Below are positions 43,413 to 54,216 of a stretch of 64,000 nt of DNA, piece by piece. Under the pieces are notes generated by a model. That model did no database searches. It was not told the DNA's origin and was given only the letters and a program-made list of their open reading frames with translations. This stretch comes from Areca catechu (Eukaryota > Streptophyta > Magnoliopsida > Arecales > Arecaceae). Position 1 is the first letter of the stretch. Each line of letters opens with the position of its first letter. The translations under genes and the position numbers were made by a program. The stretch covers positions 56,414,748-56,478,747 of the forward strand of contig CM038038.1 in NCBI GenBank assembly GCA_021397845.1, read 5' to 3'.

Positions 43413-45835
43413 TGTGGGGTTCGGTAACCAGTGCGGAAGTATGGATTTCAAAAACTTTATGAAATCAGGTCCGAACCCTAATCCCAAAATCTCCTTATTA
43501 GCAATTAAAACTTATGACTACATGCATGTCCAAATTTAAACATAGTTTAGATACTAACCTCAGATCGCTATATCCAATCTGATGTAGAAATAAACTCCAA
43601 ATAGAGTAACCTTTTGAACACACCAGGCGTCCACTTGTCCGCCCTCCGATGGTGATCCACACGGGCAGATGATCAAGACAGTGACTCCTCAATTGGGTTC
43701 CTTCCAATCAAGTTCTACCCCAAGAACTTGATATATGGGCTATTGGCTAGGACTCCTCTAGCCAAACGGGGACCAAAACTTTCTCTCTTACTCTTCTCCT
43801 AGTTTTTAGCAACTTTGGCCCCTTAAGACACTCTTGTCTTAAGAATAAGCCCTTGTCCTAAAATAAGACAAGGCTTGTCTTGGAGGGAGAAGAAAATTAA
43901 GACAAAGTTGTCTTAATGTAAGAAAGAAAGAAAAGAGGCGCCTTCTTCCTTTACCGTCGGAGAGTTTCTCTCTCTGACTCTCCTTCTATTCTGAGATTCG
44001 ACAGAGCCTAGGCTCTGTAAAGGAATCAAAGAGGAAAGAGAGGAGGGGGAAACAGTCTTCTGGAGAGGGAGAAGGAAAGAGAAGCAAGGCTTCGCCGTAG
44101 AAAATCTGGAATAATTTTTACGGTGAAGCCTTCTTCTTAAATAGGCGACAGAGAGGCGCCTTCTCATCTGAAAAAATCCTCTCACGTCCCTCTCTCCCTT
44201 CTCACGTCTTCTCTCTTAATCTCATGGCCCTTGGGATTAATCTCACGGCCTTTGGGATGGGAAGACGCGAAGAAGGATCGTGAAAAACACAGAAGGGCGC
44301 GCGCAGAAAGAAGAGTCGCGCCCCTTCGGTGTTTTTCTTTTCTTTTCTCACGGTATTTTTTCCCTTTTTGGAGAGTCCACGCCTAGGTGGACTCTCTTCC
44401 ATGCCTCTTCAAAAATCACCGGCGTTTTTTCTTTCCTTTCACGCAAAGACGCGTCTTGGAAAGAGTCCACGCGCGTGTGGACTCTTCTCCTTGCGCGCGC
44501 GCGTGGGAAGAGAGGGGGAGGGGTTTTAGGCGATGTGGGAAAGGGGTTTAGCCTCTTAGGTTAGCCCAATTGCTAGCCTATAGTTAGCCCAACATTTTGT
44601 ATCTTCAATTAGATTCAAACCGGAATGAATTTGGATCTAAAAAAGACCAAATCGGAACCCTAACTCGAATCCGATTCAAGTAGAAGTCATGGTTTGCAAC
44701 ACATGCTAGTGTGTTCATCTGCAAACGAGATTTAATTCCAAATTAAATCCTTTATTATCTGTCCTAAGTGTGTGACCCATTGGGTTCCATACTTAGCCAG
44801 CAGTGGGTCCGAGTGCAAGTTGACCTAATCTGATCAGAACTCATTCTAATCGATTTAGGTCAAATCGAGCTAACTCGAGTCAGTCAATTAGGACTCCTCC
44901 TAATTAGTGATCCAATTAAACCATTTAATTCGATCAACCCACAAGACAAGATTGACGTCTAGCAACGTGTCATGTCTACCCGGAAGATATGGAAATTCTG
45001 GTGTAATTCCAAAACTACCCTTCAGTGGAAAGTTCCCGTACAATTCGATCCTTCAATCATCTTGCATCCCGAATATAACTATGGATATGGAATCATGTCA
45101 AATCCAGTTTATACTCATTCCCAGCTCAGTCATTCACTAATGATTCAATTAATTCGATATTAGAAATCATTTCTAATATCTGTACTTTGATCAAAGATTT
45201 CCTGAATCATCATCTGACCTAATTTGGCTGGATGCAATCTCCTCCTACTAGGAGTGATCAATTCCTTGTTGACCTACTCATTACCTTCATATACAATTCA
45301 TCATACCCAGCATCAACCTCGTGCATGACCCAGTGTCATGATTGAGATTGAACCAAAGCATGGGTTCATGTACATAAGGTATTATGGCAGTCTCAGGTCA
45401 TAGGACTACTTGTACAACTCCCACTATGTGAAAACATCTATTGACATGCAGCTAAGGCTCCATTAGATGTTCTCAAACTGGATCTATTCAGTGAACTCAT
45501 TCACTAATGAGCACCCACATCCTTGTATTAGTGTCCTACACAAATGACTGTGAGAGCAGTCACCCTTTTCAGCATACATAGGATATGCCAGTCTTACCGG
45601 AAACCCTGATCCCCAACTCAGGGTTCCTATGACTAAGAATATTCTAGATTAGGGTTTTAAGGCCTTAGATCTCACTGGTATGATCTCATCATAGCCCTAC
45701 AACCATAGCCCTAATCTATGGGGTTCATCATATAATGACACAGCGAATGATGAAAAAATTATTGCCTTTATTAATTTGTCAATTTACAATGGTCTGGGAG
45801 ATACAGATATTGGCTTATAGGGCATAATCCTTTCA
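43413..45835 (-). repeat. Element E 5' LTR (right)
   Basis: Nearly identical to 35929-38352, starting TGTGGGGTTCGG and ending ATCCTTTCA before the TTCAG duplication. Differences noted by eye: one T-run length, three CpG-site changes in the GC-rich block near 44400-44460, and a handful of transitions elsewhere. Confidence 0.95.
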
Positions 45836-46258
45836 TTCAGATCAAGATATCATTACGAAGCCGAAGACAGTTAACAAGCTTGTCTTGTGACCATAAATAT
45901 CAGGCATAGTCTTCGGACTAAGATAATCATACGAAGCCGAAGACCCAGAATCAATAAACTTATCCCCTCAAGAACAAGATAAGAATATGAAGCCAGAGAT
46001 ATTAAACATAGTCTTTGAACTAAGATAACCAAATGAAGTCGAAGACCCAGAATCAATAAACTTATCGCCTCATGAACAAAATAAGAATATGAAGCCAGAG
46101 ATATTAAACATAGTCTTCAGACTAAAATAACCATACGAAGACGAAGACCCTTTCCTTTGTAAGTTGATTTGATCAATAAACCAAGAAAAAGAAAAATTTA
46201 AAATTGATTTAGGAATTGACCCAATAGTTAATTGAAATAAAATCGAGATATTATAACA
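45836..46258 (-). repeat. Element T left LTR, second part
   Basis: Resumes after E with the second TTCAG and ends TTATAACA at 46258. It contains a 102-bp tandem repeat. The polypurine tract of T follows immediately. Confidence 0.8.
45855..46150. repeat. 102-bp tandem repeat in the T LTR
   Basis: GAAGACCCAGAATC recurs at about 45939 and 46041, and GAAGACCC again at 46143, a constant 102-base step. A shorter divergent unit lies on the left. Each unit has GAAGCC-GAAGAC and CATAGTCTTC-type sequences that can pair with each other. Confidence 0.8.
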
Positions 46259-46275
46259 GCTATCCCCCACTTCCA
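46259..46275 (-). promoter_or_regulatory. Element T polypurine tract
   Basis: GCTATCCCCCACTTCCA is the reverse complement of TGGAAGTGGGGGATAGC, directly next to the LTR end. Confidence 0.75.
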
Positions 46276-46516
46276 TGTTTGAAATGATTTAATTTCAAAG
46301 AATGGGAGTATTTAATTTTTGTCTTTTAGCGATAACTGGCAAGTGATGATGGTGCCGAATCCAGACAGGTCTTTCACCATAACTGCCTGGCGGTGCGAAA
46401 AACATGGTGAAGACATGTGTCAACCCATCATTGGTGTTTCAAAAGGAATGCCTCGTTCCTGAAAAAACCATGATAAACTTTTTTGAAAAAAAAGTTTTTA
46501 TTCGACCGAGATGGGA

Positions 46517-46714
46517 CACGTGTCGGCCATCCAGAGATTGATCGTAGGTGAGGTGTTATCACAACCAATGGTGTCATTCTACATTAATCATGGTTGTTTG
46601 TCTCATTAATAAATTTCTTGAGAGCCATGCCCACAATTGTAACCATCGATACGGTGCACGATCGAAAAATATCTCTGAATCATCTTGAAATCTTTCAAGC
46701 TTCACCTATAAAAG
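46517..46714 (+). promoter_or_regulatory. Promoter-like region for the antisense gene of T
   Basis: ACACGTGT (46517-46524) is a G-box type site, and TATAAAAG (46707-46714) is a good TATA box, both on the plus strand, opposite to T. They lie about 300 bases before the first recognisable codons of the antisense gene. The stretch 46276-46516 shows nothing else. Confidence 0.45.
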
Positions 46715-47019
46715 GGAAGAGAACTTGAGAGGAAAGATTTTCTCTGCGCTCGTGTTCCAAAATCCAGATTTCCTTTGCAATTTGCCATCTTCTCTCACAG
46801 TCTGCCATTTCTGATTTTCCAAAGGTTAGAGGTCTTTTCTCCCTTCTCTCTTCTTTCTTCCCTACAATATCAGAATCTTCTAAGAGCCCTTCCTCTCGCT
46901 CTAGCAGAGGTTCACTGAGAGGTGAAACCGGTAGGATATTACTGGAAAGGGAAACCAATAGGAACTCACTAGGAGGTGGGAGTGGTAGGAATCCACCGGG
47001 GGGGGAACCAGTAAGGGAA

Positions 47020-48912
47020 GAAGTTCTAGTAGGAAAAGAAGCCCGGAACGATTACCGATTCTATTAAAAGTTCTTTTTCCCTCGCCAAAATAGAAGCAGT
47101 TAAACAATGTTACCACATCCCACGGACTTTCCACATGATTCTTCCAAAACCCGAAGAAAGGGTAGATAATTCTCCCATGCGATCCATTACCATATACGAA
47201 GATCACTTCAAAGCTGGTCTTCGGCTTCCACTTCACCCCTTCTTCACAAAAATTTTTAACCTCTACCAGATAGTCCCAACTCAATTGACCCCCAATAGTT
47301 TTTGAAGCATCAGTGGATTTTTGGTTCTTTGCAAACATAGAAATGTAGAGCTGAAGATATCCCTGTTTACCTCTTTATTTATGTTGAAATGGGATTTTCA
47401 CGGTAAAGGGTGGTGGGTTATTGATCCTTGACCAAGCCAAAGACTAATAAAAGGAACTCCCAGTGCAATACATGGGTGGAAACCTTGCTTCTTTTTTGTA
47501 TATTATACCCACTAGGGATTCAATACCGAATGAAAAACTCCGTGTTTGGATGCAAACACCGGGAAGAAAATCCTGAAAGCCGATGCCAAAGATTTTGGTA
47601 CTTTATCAGAGCTGGAGATCCCTTCATTTAAAGAACTACTGAAGGAAGAAAACCTTCATCGAGCCCATATCAACGAAGTCCCATCATTAGGTATAGAGAT
47701 AGTAGTCTTCAGACCTTTTCCACTTCCTTTCTCCGTACATATGTATGTATATGACGAAATCCCTGTTTTTGATTGCAGGTAGGAAAATGAAGCAACAACT
47801 TGAGAAAGTTCGACAAGCTTCCAGAAAGAGAGCAATGGCTGCTCCCACAACAACCGAAGTCTGAAAGAAGAGAAGAGCCGAAGAAGGCATAAGTACTCCA
47901 ATGAGGCCCGCATCGGATGAAGATATTCCTTCCACTTCTCCAATTCCACCTGATCCTGCCAGAAGTCCATCTCCGAGGATGCCTTCTCCGAAGAGTCCTC
48001 GACCGATGCCAACTTCGGATCAACATGATGTGACTTTTAATGAAGAATCCATGATCACACCTCCAAAAAATAGAAGTTAGGAAAGATCAAAGTACCGATC
48101 TGAAGACGATCCTAGGTGGAACACCTCTTCGGAGGGAGGATGCAATGTGGACTTCACCATTTTCTCAGATCAAGAGGGCTTGGAGAACCATGAATTAGCC
48201 AGGGAATTGTTGAAGCGCACTCTCCTTCCAAAAGACTAGGACAAGTTAAGTCCCGATGTATTGAAGAAATTTATGATTAAGTGTTTTCATCAACACTGAA
48301 AGTAAATAACTATTTTTTTTTAAAAAAAAGGAAACATAGGTTTATTGTTTCTATGTCTTCAGCTTGTTATTATAGATGATGCATGATATTACTCACATGG
48401 AGGAGAGCATCTTCGACCTTAGAAAGACCTATAGAAGGATGAAGGAAAAAGTGAAAGCAGCTGGAGTCGAGAAAGCCATAGCCGAAGAGTAGAGGCAGGC
48501 TATGGAGAAAAAGCTTGCCCAAAGTGACGCTTTGGCTCAGAACTTGAGAGCTGAAGTAGAAATACTTAAGTTGAAGAACTCAGAGTAAGAAGCGAGGCTT
48601 AAGAAAAGAAAAAATAAAATTCGCTATTTAGAAGTTCTTCTTAAAGAGGCCCATCAAAAGTCTGAAGAAGCTATCAAGAAAACTGAAGAAGCAGCCGAAG
48701 AAATTCAATATCTAAAATATCAGTTGAAAAGGTCAATAGAAGATTATAAAACGTCTTCGGCTTTCGAAGATGAGATGGTCGAAGCACGAACTTATAGTTA
48801 CCAAGGAGGGTTCAATGATGGGGTAGAAGAAGTGCACAAGTTGTACCCAGACTTGGACATTTCAGGGATTCAACTATTCAATATTGAAAGTACAAATGAA
48901 CTCGAAGCATAA
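47020..48912 (+). pseudogene. Antisense gene of T (plant transposon-like domain plus coiled coil), decayed, with two introns
   Basis: It is read opposite to T. Exon 1 (to 47690) shows CYHIPRTFHMILPKPEERVD, then SITIYEDHFKAGLRLPLHPF and a QLTPNSF block, the pattern of the 'putative gypsy-type transposon' domain found in antisense ORFs of Tat elements. Intron 1 (47691-47778) has GT and TTGCAG ends and restores the phase. Exon 2 (47779-48301) is basic, then Ser/Pro-rich. A second intron is likely at 48302-48375 (GTAAAT to TATTATAG). Exon 3 is a long coiled coil (KKLAQSDALAQNLRAEVEIL) ending in SYQGGFNDGVEEVHKLYPDL and TAA. At least seven in-frame stops make it a pseudogene. The start codon is not resolved. 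Confidence 0.72.
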
Positions 48913-49049
48913 AAGGATTGTCCTTATCGAAGAGTCCCCAATAGAAAATATTTAGTAACTTTTTCCTTCTTTAGAAATGTAAAAAATTTCATTAATGGAA
49001 GTTCTTTCCAATGAATTTCTTTATGAATGCACAGATGAATGGATTAGAG

Positions 49050-49640
49050 TTTTTCCAAGTAAAAGTCTTCGGATAGTTAAGAACTCTGAAGTATATATAT
49101 AAGACGATATTGAATCTTCGGGCTTGAAACAATAATTCCTTAAGAAATAGAATTCCATATTTGATCGAAGATGTTGGACAATAACATCGGAATAAGAATA
49201 ATTCCAAGATTTCAAGTCTTTGAAATTATACACCAAGTCTTTAAAAGAATTCCGTGGAATTAATATGAAAGAATGTCAATTCTGCAAATAACAATCAAGT
49301 CTTCGGGCTTGAAAATACGTTAAGTCTTCAGATTTGAAAATATGCTAAGTCTTCGAACTTAGGAATAACAGTACCAAATCTCTAGATAAATATCAAGTCT
49401 TCGAACTTAGGATAGTAATTCTTTAAGAAACTGAACTCCCAAATCTGATTCGAGATTATATGATGTGGAATTGCAATATGAAGAGAAGAATAACTAGAAT
49501 TTCAAGACATCACGTCTTCAAAATAAACTAAGCCTTCAGGCTTGGGATGATTCCATAATAAGAAAATGCCAAGCCACTTTAAAAGAAAATTGAGTCATCA
49601 GACTGGCAAATATACTAAGTCTTCGGACTTAGAGATAAGA
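49050..49640. repeat. Scattered AAGTC-TTCG-GACTT hairpin motifs
   Basis: About ten variants of AAGTCTTCGGACTTG occur (near 49062, 49111, 49300, 49321, 49346, 49394, 49530 and 49616). The best form is a 5-bp stem closing a TTCG loop. The stretch lies between the antisense gene and the minisatellite and has no coding frame. Confidence 0.65.
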
Positions 49641-49729
49641 TAGACCATGCGGGTCACCCGTATCTTTATCTTAGAAGAAAAGTTAAATAACCTTTGGCAC
49701 TTTCACGGGATAAATCATTTAGATCACCT

Positions 49730-50210
49730 TTTGTGTTTTTTTGATCAAGGACTAAGATAGGTTGATCAGGCCCACCTTGGCATTTAGTAAAATAGATCAC
49801 AAAGATTATTCTCGTGCCTTTTCATGTTGGAATTAAGACAGGCTAATCATGCCCACCTCGGCATTTTGTGAAGTAGATCACTGGGCATCCTCATGCCTTT
49901 TTTTTAAGATGGACTGGTTTAAGTCCAACTCGACACTTCATAGGATAGATCACGAAGATCATCCTTATGCCTTTTTTTAAGATGGATTGGTTTAAGTCCA
50001 ACTCGGTACTTCATAGGGTAGATCACAAAGATCATCATTATGCCTTTTCTTTTAAGATGGATTGGTTTATGTCCAACTCGACACTTCATAGGGTAGATCA
50101 CGAAAATCATCCTTATGACTTTAATAGAGGAAAAGAAGATAGGCTAGTTATGCTTACCTTGGCATTTCGCACGGTAGATCATGGAGATCATTGTTATGCC
50201 TTTAAGAAAT
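49730..50210. repeat. 73-75 bp minisatellite in the 3' untranslated part of T
   Basis: About six units share TAGATCAC, a GATCATC stretch, TTATGCC, a poly-T/A run and GATGGATTGGTTTA. The motif AAGTCCAACTCG lies at 49921, 49994 and (as ATGTCCAACTCG) 50069. Outer units are more diverged. Open frames here are only repeat shadows. Tat elements are known to carry such repeats in this position. Confidence 0.85.
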
Positions 50211-50258
50211 AAATTAAGAAAGAAAGACAATCTGCCTTGTTAACCTTGAATAAAACCT

Positions 50259-51440
50259 TTATTGATAATAGTTACGGAGGTTTTGTACATTCTAAGGTCG
50301 AGGTAATAGAATACCTTCCAAGGTTTCCAACCGATAAGTTCCAGGTCGAATAACTTCTTTGATTTGGTATGGCCCTTCCCATATAGGGGAGAGTTTACCT
50401 TATTCTGTTGGTTTGGATACTTCAGATTTTTGCAGAACTAGGTCTTCAGGAAGAAAGGCCCATTCTTTTACATGAGAGTTGTAGTATCCCATAACTTTTT
50501 GGTGGTATGCAGCCATTTTCAATTGTGCCTGAAGCCGTGTGCCTTGTAATAAATCCAAGTCAACTCTTTGGCGTTCAGAGTTTTCAGGTTCTTTAAACTG
50601 ATCAATCTGTAGAGACTGTAAAGAGACCTCCACAGGAAGAACCGCTTCGGTACCATAAGACAAATGAAATAGAGATTCGCCAGTGGCTATCCTAGGAGTG
50701 GTTCGGTATGCCCAGAGAACTGAATTCAACTCATCAGCCCACGATCCCTTAGCATCATTCAGCCTAGATTTTAAACCATGAAGGATAGTCCTGTTGGTCA
50801 CTTCAGCTTCTCCGTTGCATTGACGATGCCCTACCGAAGTAAGTTTATATAAAATATGATATTGAATACAAAAGCTTTTGAACTTCAGATTATCAAATTG
50901 TCTTCCATTATCAGTTATGATAGAATAAGAAATTCCAAAATGAAAGATAAAGAAGTTTCTTACAGAATTTTCAACCTTTGCCTCTGTGATCTATGCCAAT
51001 GCTTCAGCTTCGACCCATTTTATGAAGTAATCAATTGCCATAATGAAAAATTTTCGCTGTCCAAAAGCTGGAGGAAATGGACCAGAATGTCCATTCCACA
51101 TTGTGCAAAAGGCTAAGTAGTTGTCAAAGGAGCTAATTGACTTGCGGGCCGCTTTTGTACATTGGAGTATCTTTGACAATGATCACATCTTCAAACAAAT
51201 TCTGCAGAATCCTTCATATAGTTGGCCAATAATAACCTTGACGGATTATTTTGTTTGCCAAGGACTGGCTCCCCAGATGATCTCCACAAATTCCTTCATG
51301 CACTTCCCTGAGTGCATAATAAGCATCAAAAGGACCTAGACACTTCAGCAAAGGCTATGTGAAGGACCTCTTATACAGTGCTCCATTCAGGATCACATAC
51401 TGAGAAGCTGTCCATCGAAGCTATTTAGCTTCCAGCTTAT
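50259..51440 (-). pseudogene. Element T integrase
   Basis: Minus-strand frames run from a zinc-finger region (about 51180-51330), through IDYFIKWVEAEA (first Asp, about 51000), ITDNGRQFD (second Asp, about 50915) and QCNGEAEVTN (Glu, about 50815), then the open stretch 50400-50801 with WAYRTTPRIATGESLFHLSYG. The end reads WEGPYQIKEVIRPG, then NLRNYYQ and TAA at 50259-50261. All three catalytic acids are visible. Several stops and frame changes occur upstream of 50801, so this copy is inactive. There is no chromodomain, as expected for Tat. Confidence 0.85.
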
Positions 51441-52199
51441 CCTCGGGCAAGGTACCTTCTTTTAAAAACTTAAGAATTGGATCCATCCATGAAGGCTCAT
51501 ATTCCATTTGACAAATTCAAACTGTGGGTTCCGATATGCTGGGATTCTCAAGATACTCCACATATATTCTTCCAAGAGAATCTAGCATTATGGTTACCAA
51601 TCTTGAAAGAGCATCTGCCCAGGAATTTTCTCTCCTTGGCACATGGACAATTTCAAAATGCTCCACTTCAGATGTCAAGCTTCAAACTTTCTCCAAGTAC
51701 CAGATCATATTAGGATTCCGAGCTTCAAAATCTCCTTTCACTTGATTCACCACTAATTATGAATCAGAAAAGACTTTGACCCTTCTAATTTCTAATTTTT
51801 GGAAGATTCTGAGTCCTGCAATCAATGCTTCATACTCCGCCTGATTGTTAGAAGCTTGGAAAGAAAATCGAAGAGCATACTCAAAAACCTATCCATTCGG
51901 ACCAGCCAGAATTAAACCTGCGCCGCTACCGCTATCATTCGAAGCACCATCCTCATACAACATCCAAATAAATTATGGAGTGTCTTCAATATCCTCCTTT
52001 TCAGCTCTTGGTTGGTCCTCTTCGGACCCCCATGTGCACTATGCTATAAAATTAGCTAAGACTTATGCTTTCATTACTGAACTTGATTAATAATCAATGT
52101 CAAACTCCCCCAATTAAATAGCCCATTTGGTTATCCTTCCTGAAGTGTCAAGACAACAAAGAATGGCCTTCAAGGGTTAATCTATCAGAACTACAATGG
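51441..52199 (-). pseudogene. Element T second (archaeal-type) RNase H
   Basis: The minus-strand text YEDGASNDSGSGAGLIL, then EYALRFSFQASNNQAEYEALIAGL, VFSDS, LVVNQVKGDFEA and a WADALSRL block is the extra RNase H that marks the Tat lineage. Asp, Glu and Asp active residues are kept. About ten stops, several of them TAG, break the frame. Solo LTR X2 separates it from the first RNase H. Confidence 0.85.
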
Positions 52200-52383
52200 A
52201 ATGGTGATGGGGATCCAAGGCAGGTCCGGGTATTTTTCCATTTTTCTCTTATTTTCTTAGATTTTTTTAATTTTTCCTATTCCCGCTTTTCCACCTATTC
52301 CTGCTATTCCATATTTATTCCAATCTTATTCCCGATCTATTCCTACAATATTCTATCTTCTCCCGTGAATTTTTTTTAACACC

Positions 52384-52992
52384 CAAACCCTAGCCTCCGC
52401 CCCCTCCGGCCACGGATCTGGGCCGCCCGACCCGTGGCCGCCCCCACCGGACCATCGCTGATTTTCGCCGGCCCCCGCCCTCACCGGAGAAGCCATCGCC
52501 GTCGGCCAATCAACGTTGGAAGACGAACGGACGCGGAGGCATCCGCTCGTCGTGGCCCATGGCCGTCGCTGCCACCGCCGTCGCCGGCTTGCTGCCGCCA
52601 CCGTTCCCGCCGTCCACTAGCCCTGGCCCAGTCACCGGTGGGGTCCGCCGCCACCCACACCCGTGGGAAGATGAACGAATGCGGGAGGCGTCCGTCCGCC
52701 CGCGTGCGGCCGTGCGACGCCACCTTCCCGCCGTCCACGGCCTCCCCGGCCATCCACCAGTCGCACCGGCATCCAGGAGGTCTCCCACGGTCGTGGGAGA
52801 CCAAACGGCATGCCGGGCATGCCGTGCCAGTTTTTTTGCCGCCTCGCTTGTGGCCCTCTGCCAGCCATCCGCCGCTCACCATCCACTGGCCCCGTTCGCC
52901 GCTCATCGTCCGTCGCTCGCCGTCCGCCGCCTGCTTCCCAATCACCGGCCATGTGCTCCATCGGGCGATCCATCCTCCGCACGATCGTGTGA
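52384..52992 (+). repeat. GC-rich, CpG-rich block inside X2
   Basis: About 600 bases dominated by GCCGCC, CCGGCC and CGTCCG text, in sharp contrast to its AT-rich surroundings. Long open frames occur on both strands (for example 52434-53108 plus and 52481-52945 minus), as expected from stop-poor GC-rich DNA. The translations are Pro/Arg/Ala-rich and low in complexity. It may be an LTR regulatory region or a captured host fragment; no protein family is recognised. Confidence 0.6.
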
Positions 52993-53177
52993 GGAGTTTG
53001 CATGGATTTCAGAGCAGCCCAAATTTCATAGTAGTACATTTTCTGGAGCAGATCATCAAGCCGACACACTTCTCAGAGCAGATCGGCACCACTTTTGATG
53101 CAACATGAATTTTGATGTAATTTATTTTCTTTTTTTAGTTTTCTTAGAGGCTAAGAAACTGAGGGTTTTGGTTTTTC

Positions 53178-53185
53178 TATATAAA
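53178..53185 (+). promoter_or_regulatory. TATA box of LTR X2
   Basis: TATATAAA about 190 bases downstream of the GC-rich block, followed by CCCCTCTCCCCTGTAATA as in X1. Confidence 0.65.
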
Positions 53186-53830
53186 GGTCCCCTCTCCCCT
53201 GTAATAAGAGTGAGAGAGAGATTTGATATAGATTTTTGGGTTGGTTCCGGTTCTGGCTCTGGGCTTTGGCCAGTTTTCCTTCATTCCCTGCTATGTGCAT
53301 TATGGGTTCGATGAGGGGTGTGAGGCGTTCCCTGCTGTGTGCATTATGGGTTCGATGAGCACCCTAGTTATCCCCTATCTCGTCTTCTTTATCCTCTCGT
53401 ATCCTTCGAGAGTCATCCTAGCGCATCTATGTGAGAGCCATGCTATGTGCATTATGGGTTCGATGGGAGCTCACGGTAGCTAGTGCTGTGACCCCTTCGG
53501 GAGGGTAGCTTTATGCTCAGGGTAGCTGGTGCTGTGATCCCTCGGGAGGGTAGCTTTAGGCTTTGACCCCTGACTTTCTGTTTGAATCCCCCACTAGAGT
53601 AAGTCTCAGGGCCATGAGTTCCACTTCCCGGTCCTCCATCTTCATCCTTCCTTCACCATATCCACCCAGAAAAATTGAAAACAAAAGAGATCAGCTGTCT
53701 TAGGATTTTAGTGTCAGTATGCCCTAGTCTCGGGAGGCTTCTTAGCCCTCCCACGATCCTAGTTTGTTTAGTTGTTTTCCTATTTTTCAAATAACCAGGT
53801 TACATCAATTTTTCGTCCCGCATCAAATGG

Positions 53831-54216
53831 GCTTGGAAATAAGGTCGAAGATGCTTTGCCGCCACCACAAGGGAAAATATAAGCTTCTACACTCTATGGT
53901 ACCGGAATTCTGCTTCATGTAACACTTTACTAATATAGTAGATAGGCTTCTGCACATGGTTGGCATCTTTCCGTATCAGAACCGAACTGACTACCTCATC
54001 TGTGGTTGATAGATATAAATAAAGTGTCTCTCCTTCTCAAGGTTCAGAAAGCAATGGAGGATTTTCTAAGTATTCCTTCAACTTGTCAAAAGCAATTTTG
54101 CAATCTCCTGTCCACTCAAACTTTTGAGTCCGGCGAAGAACTTTAAAAAATGGTGAACACCTTTCTGCAGAACGGGAGATAAATCAGCTCAAGGAAGCAA
54201 TTCTCCCAGCTAACCT
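53831..54216 (-). pseudogene. Element T first RNase H (Ty3 type)
   Basis: Broken minus-strand frames contain a YLYLS-like block (about 54010), VQKPIYYISKVLHEAEF-like text (about 53930) and VAAKHLRPYFQAH-like text up to the X2 junction. This is the standard Ty3 RNase H connection region. Stops are present. Confidence 0.75.

Larger units (their letters stand above)
35929..45835 (-). mobile_element. Element E: nearly intact, young Ty1/copia
   Basis: Length is 9907 bp, with TTCAG duplicated at 35924-35928 and 45836-45840. LTRs of 2424 and 2423 bp differ at about 13 substitutions and one base of a T run, mostly transitions. Primer site, 1.1-kb leader, gag through integrase in one frame, RT and RNase H in a second frame, and a polypurine tract are all present. 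A one-base frame change between about 39965 and 39990 splits the polyprotein. It sits in the left LTR of T. Confidence 0.95.
52205..53825 (+). repeat. Solo LTR X2
   Basis: Length is 1621 bp, flanked by AATGG at 52200-52204 and 53826-53830. It starts TGATGGGG and ends CCCGCATCA, a short inverted repeat. It is inserted in the pol of T. Its 3' 670 bases match 1-623. No internal sequence remains. Confidence 0.93.

Noticed and set aside
49919..50212. Open frames with repeated peptide units as a repeat protein
   Set aside because: They are shadows of the 73-75 bp minisatellite on both strands; no start context or conservation.
52434..53108. A 224-codon open frame in a GC-rich block, and overlapping ones on both strands, as a host gene
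   Set aside because: It lies wholly inside a solo LTR with proven AATGG duplications, has low-complexity Pro/Arg/Ala composition, and overlapping frames are equally open, as expected for GC-rich DNA.
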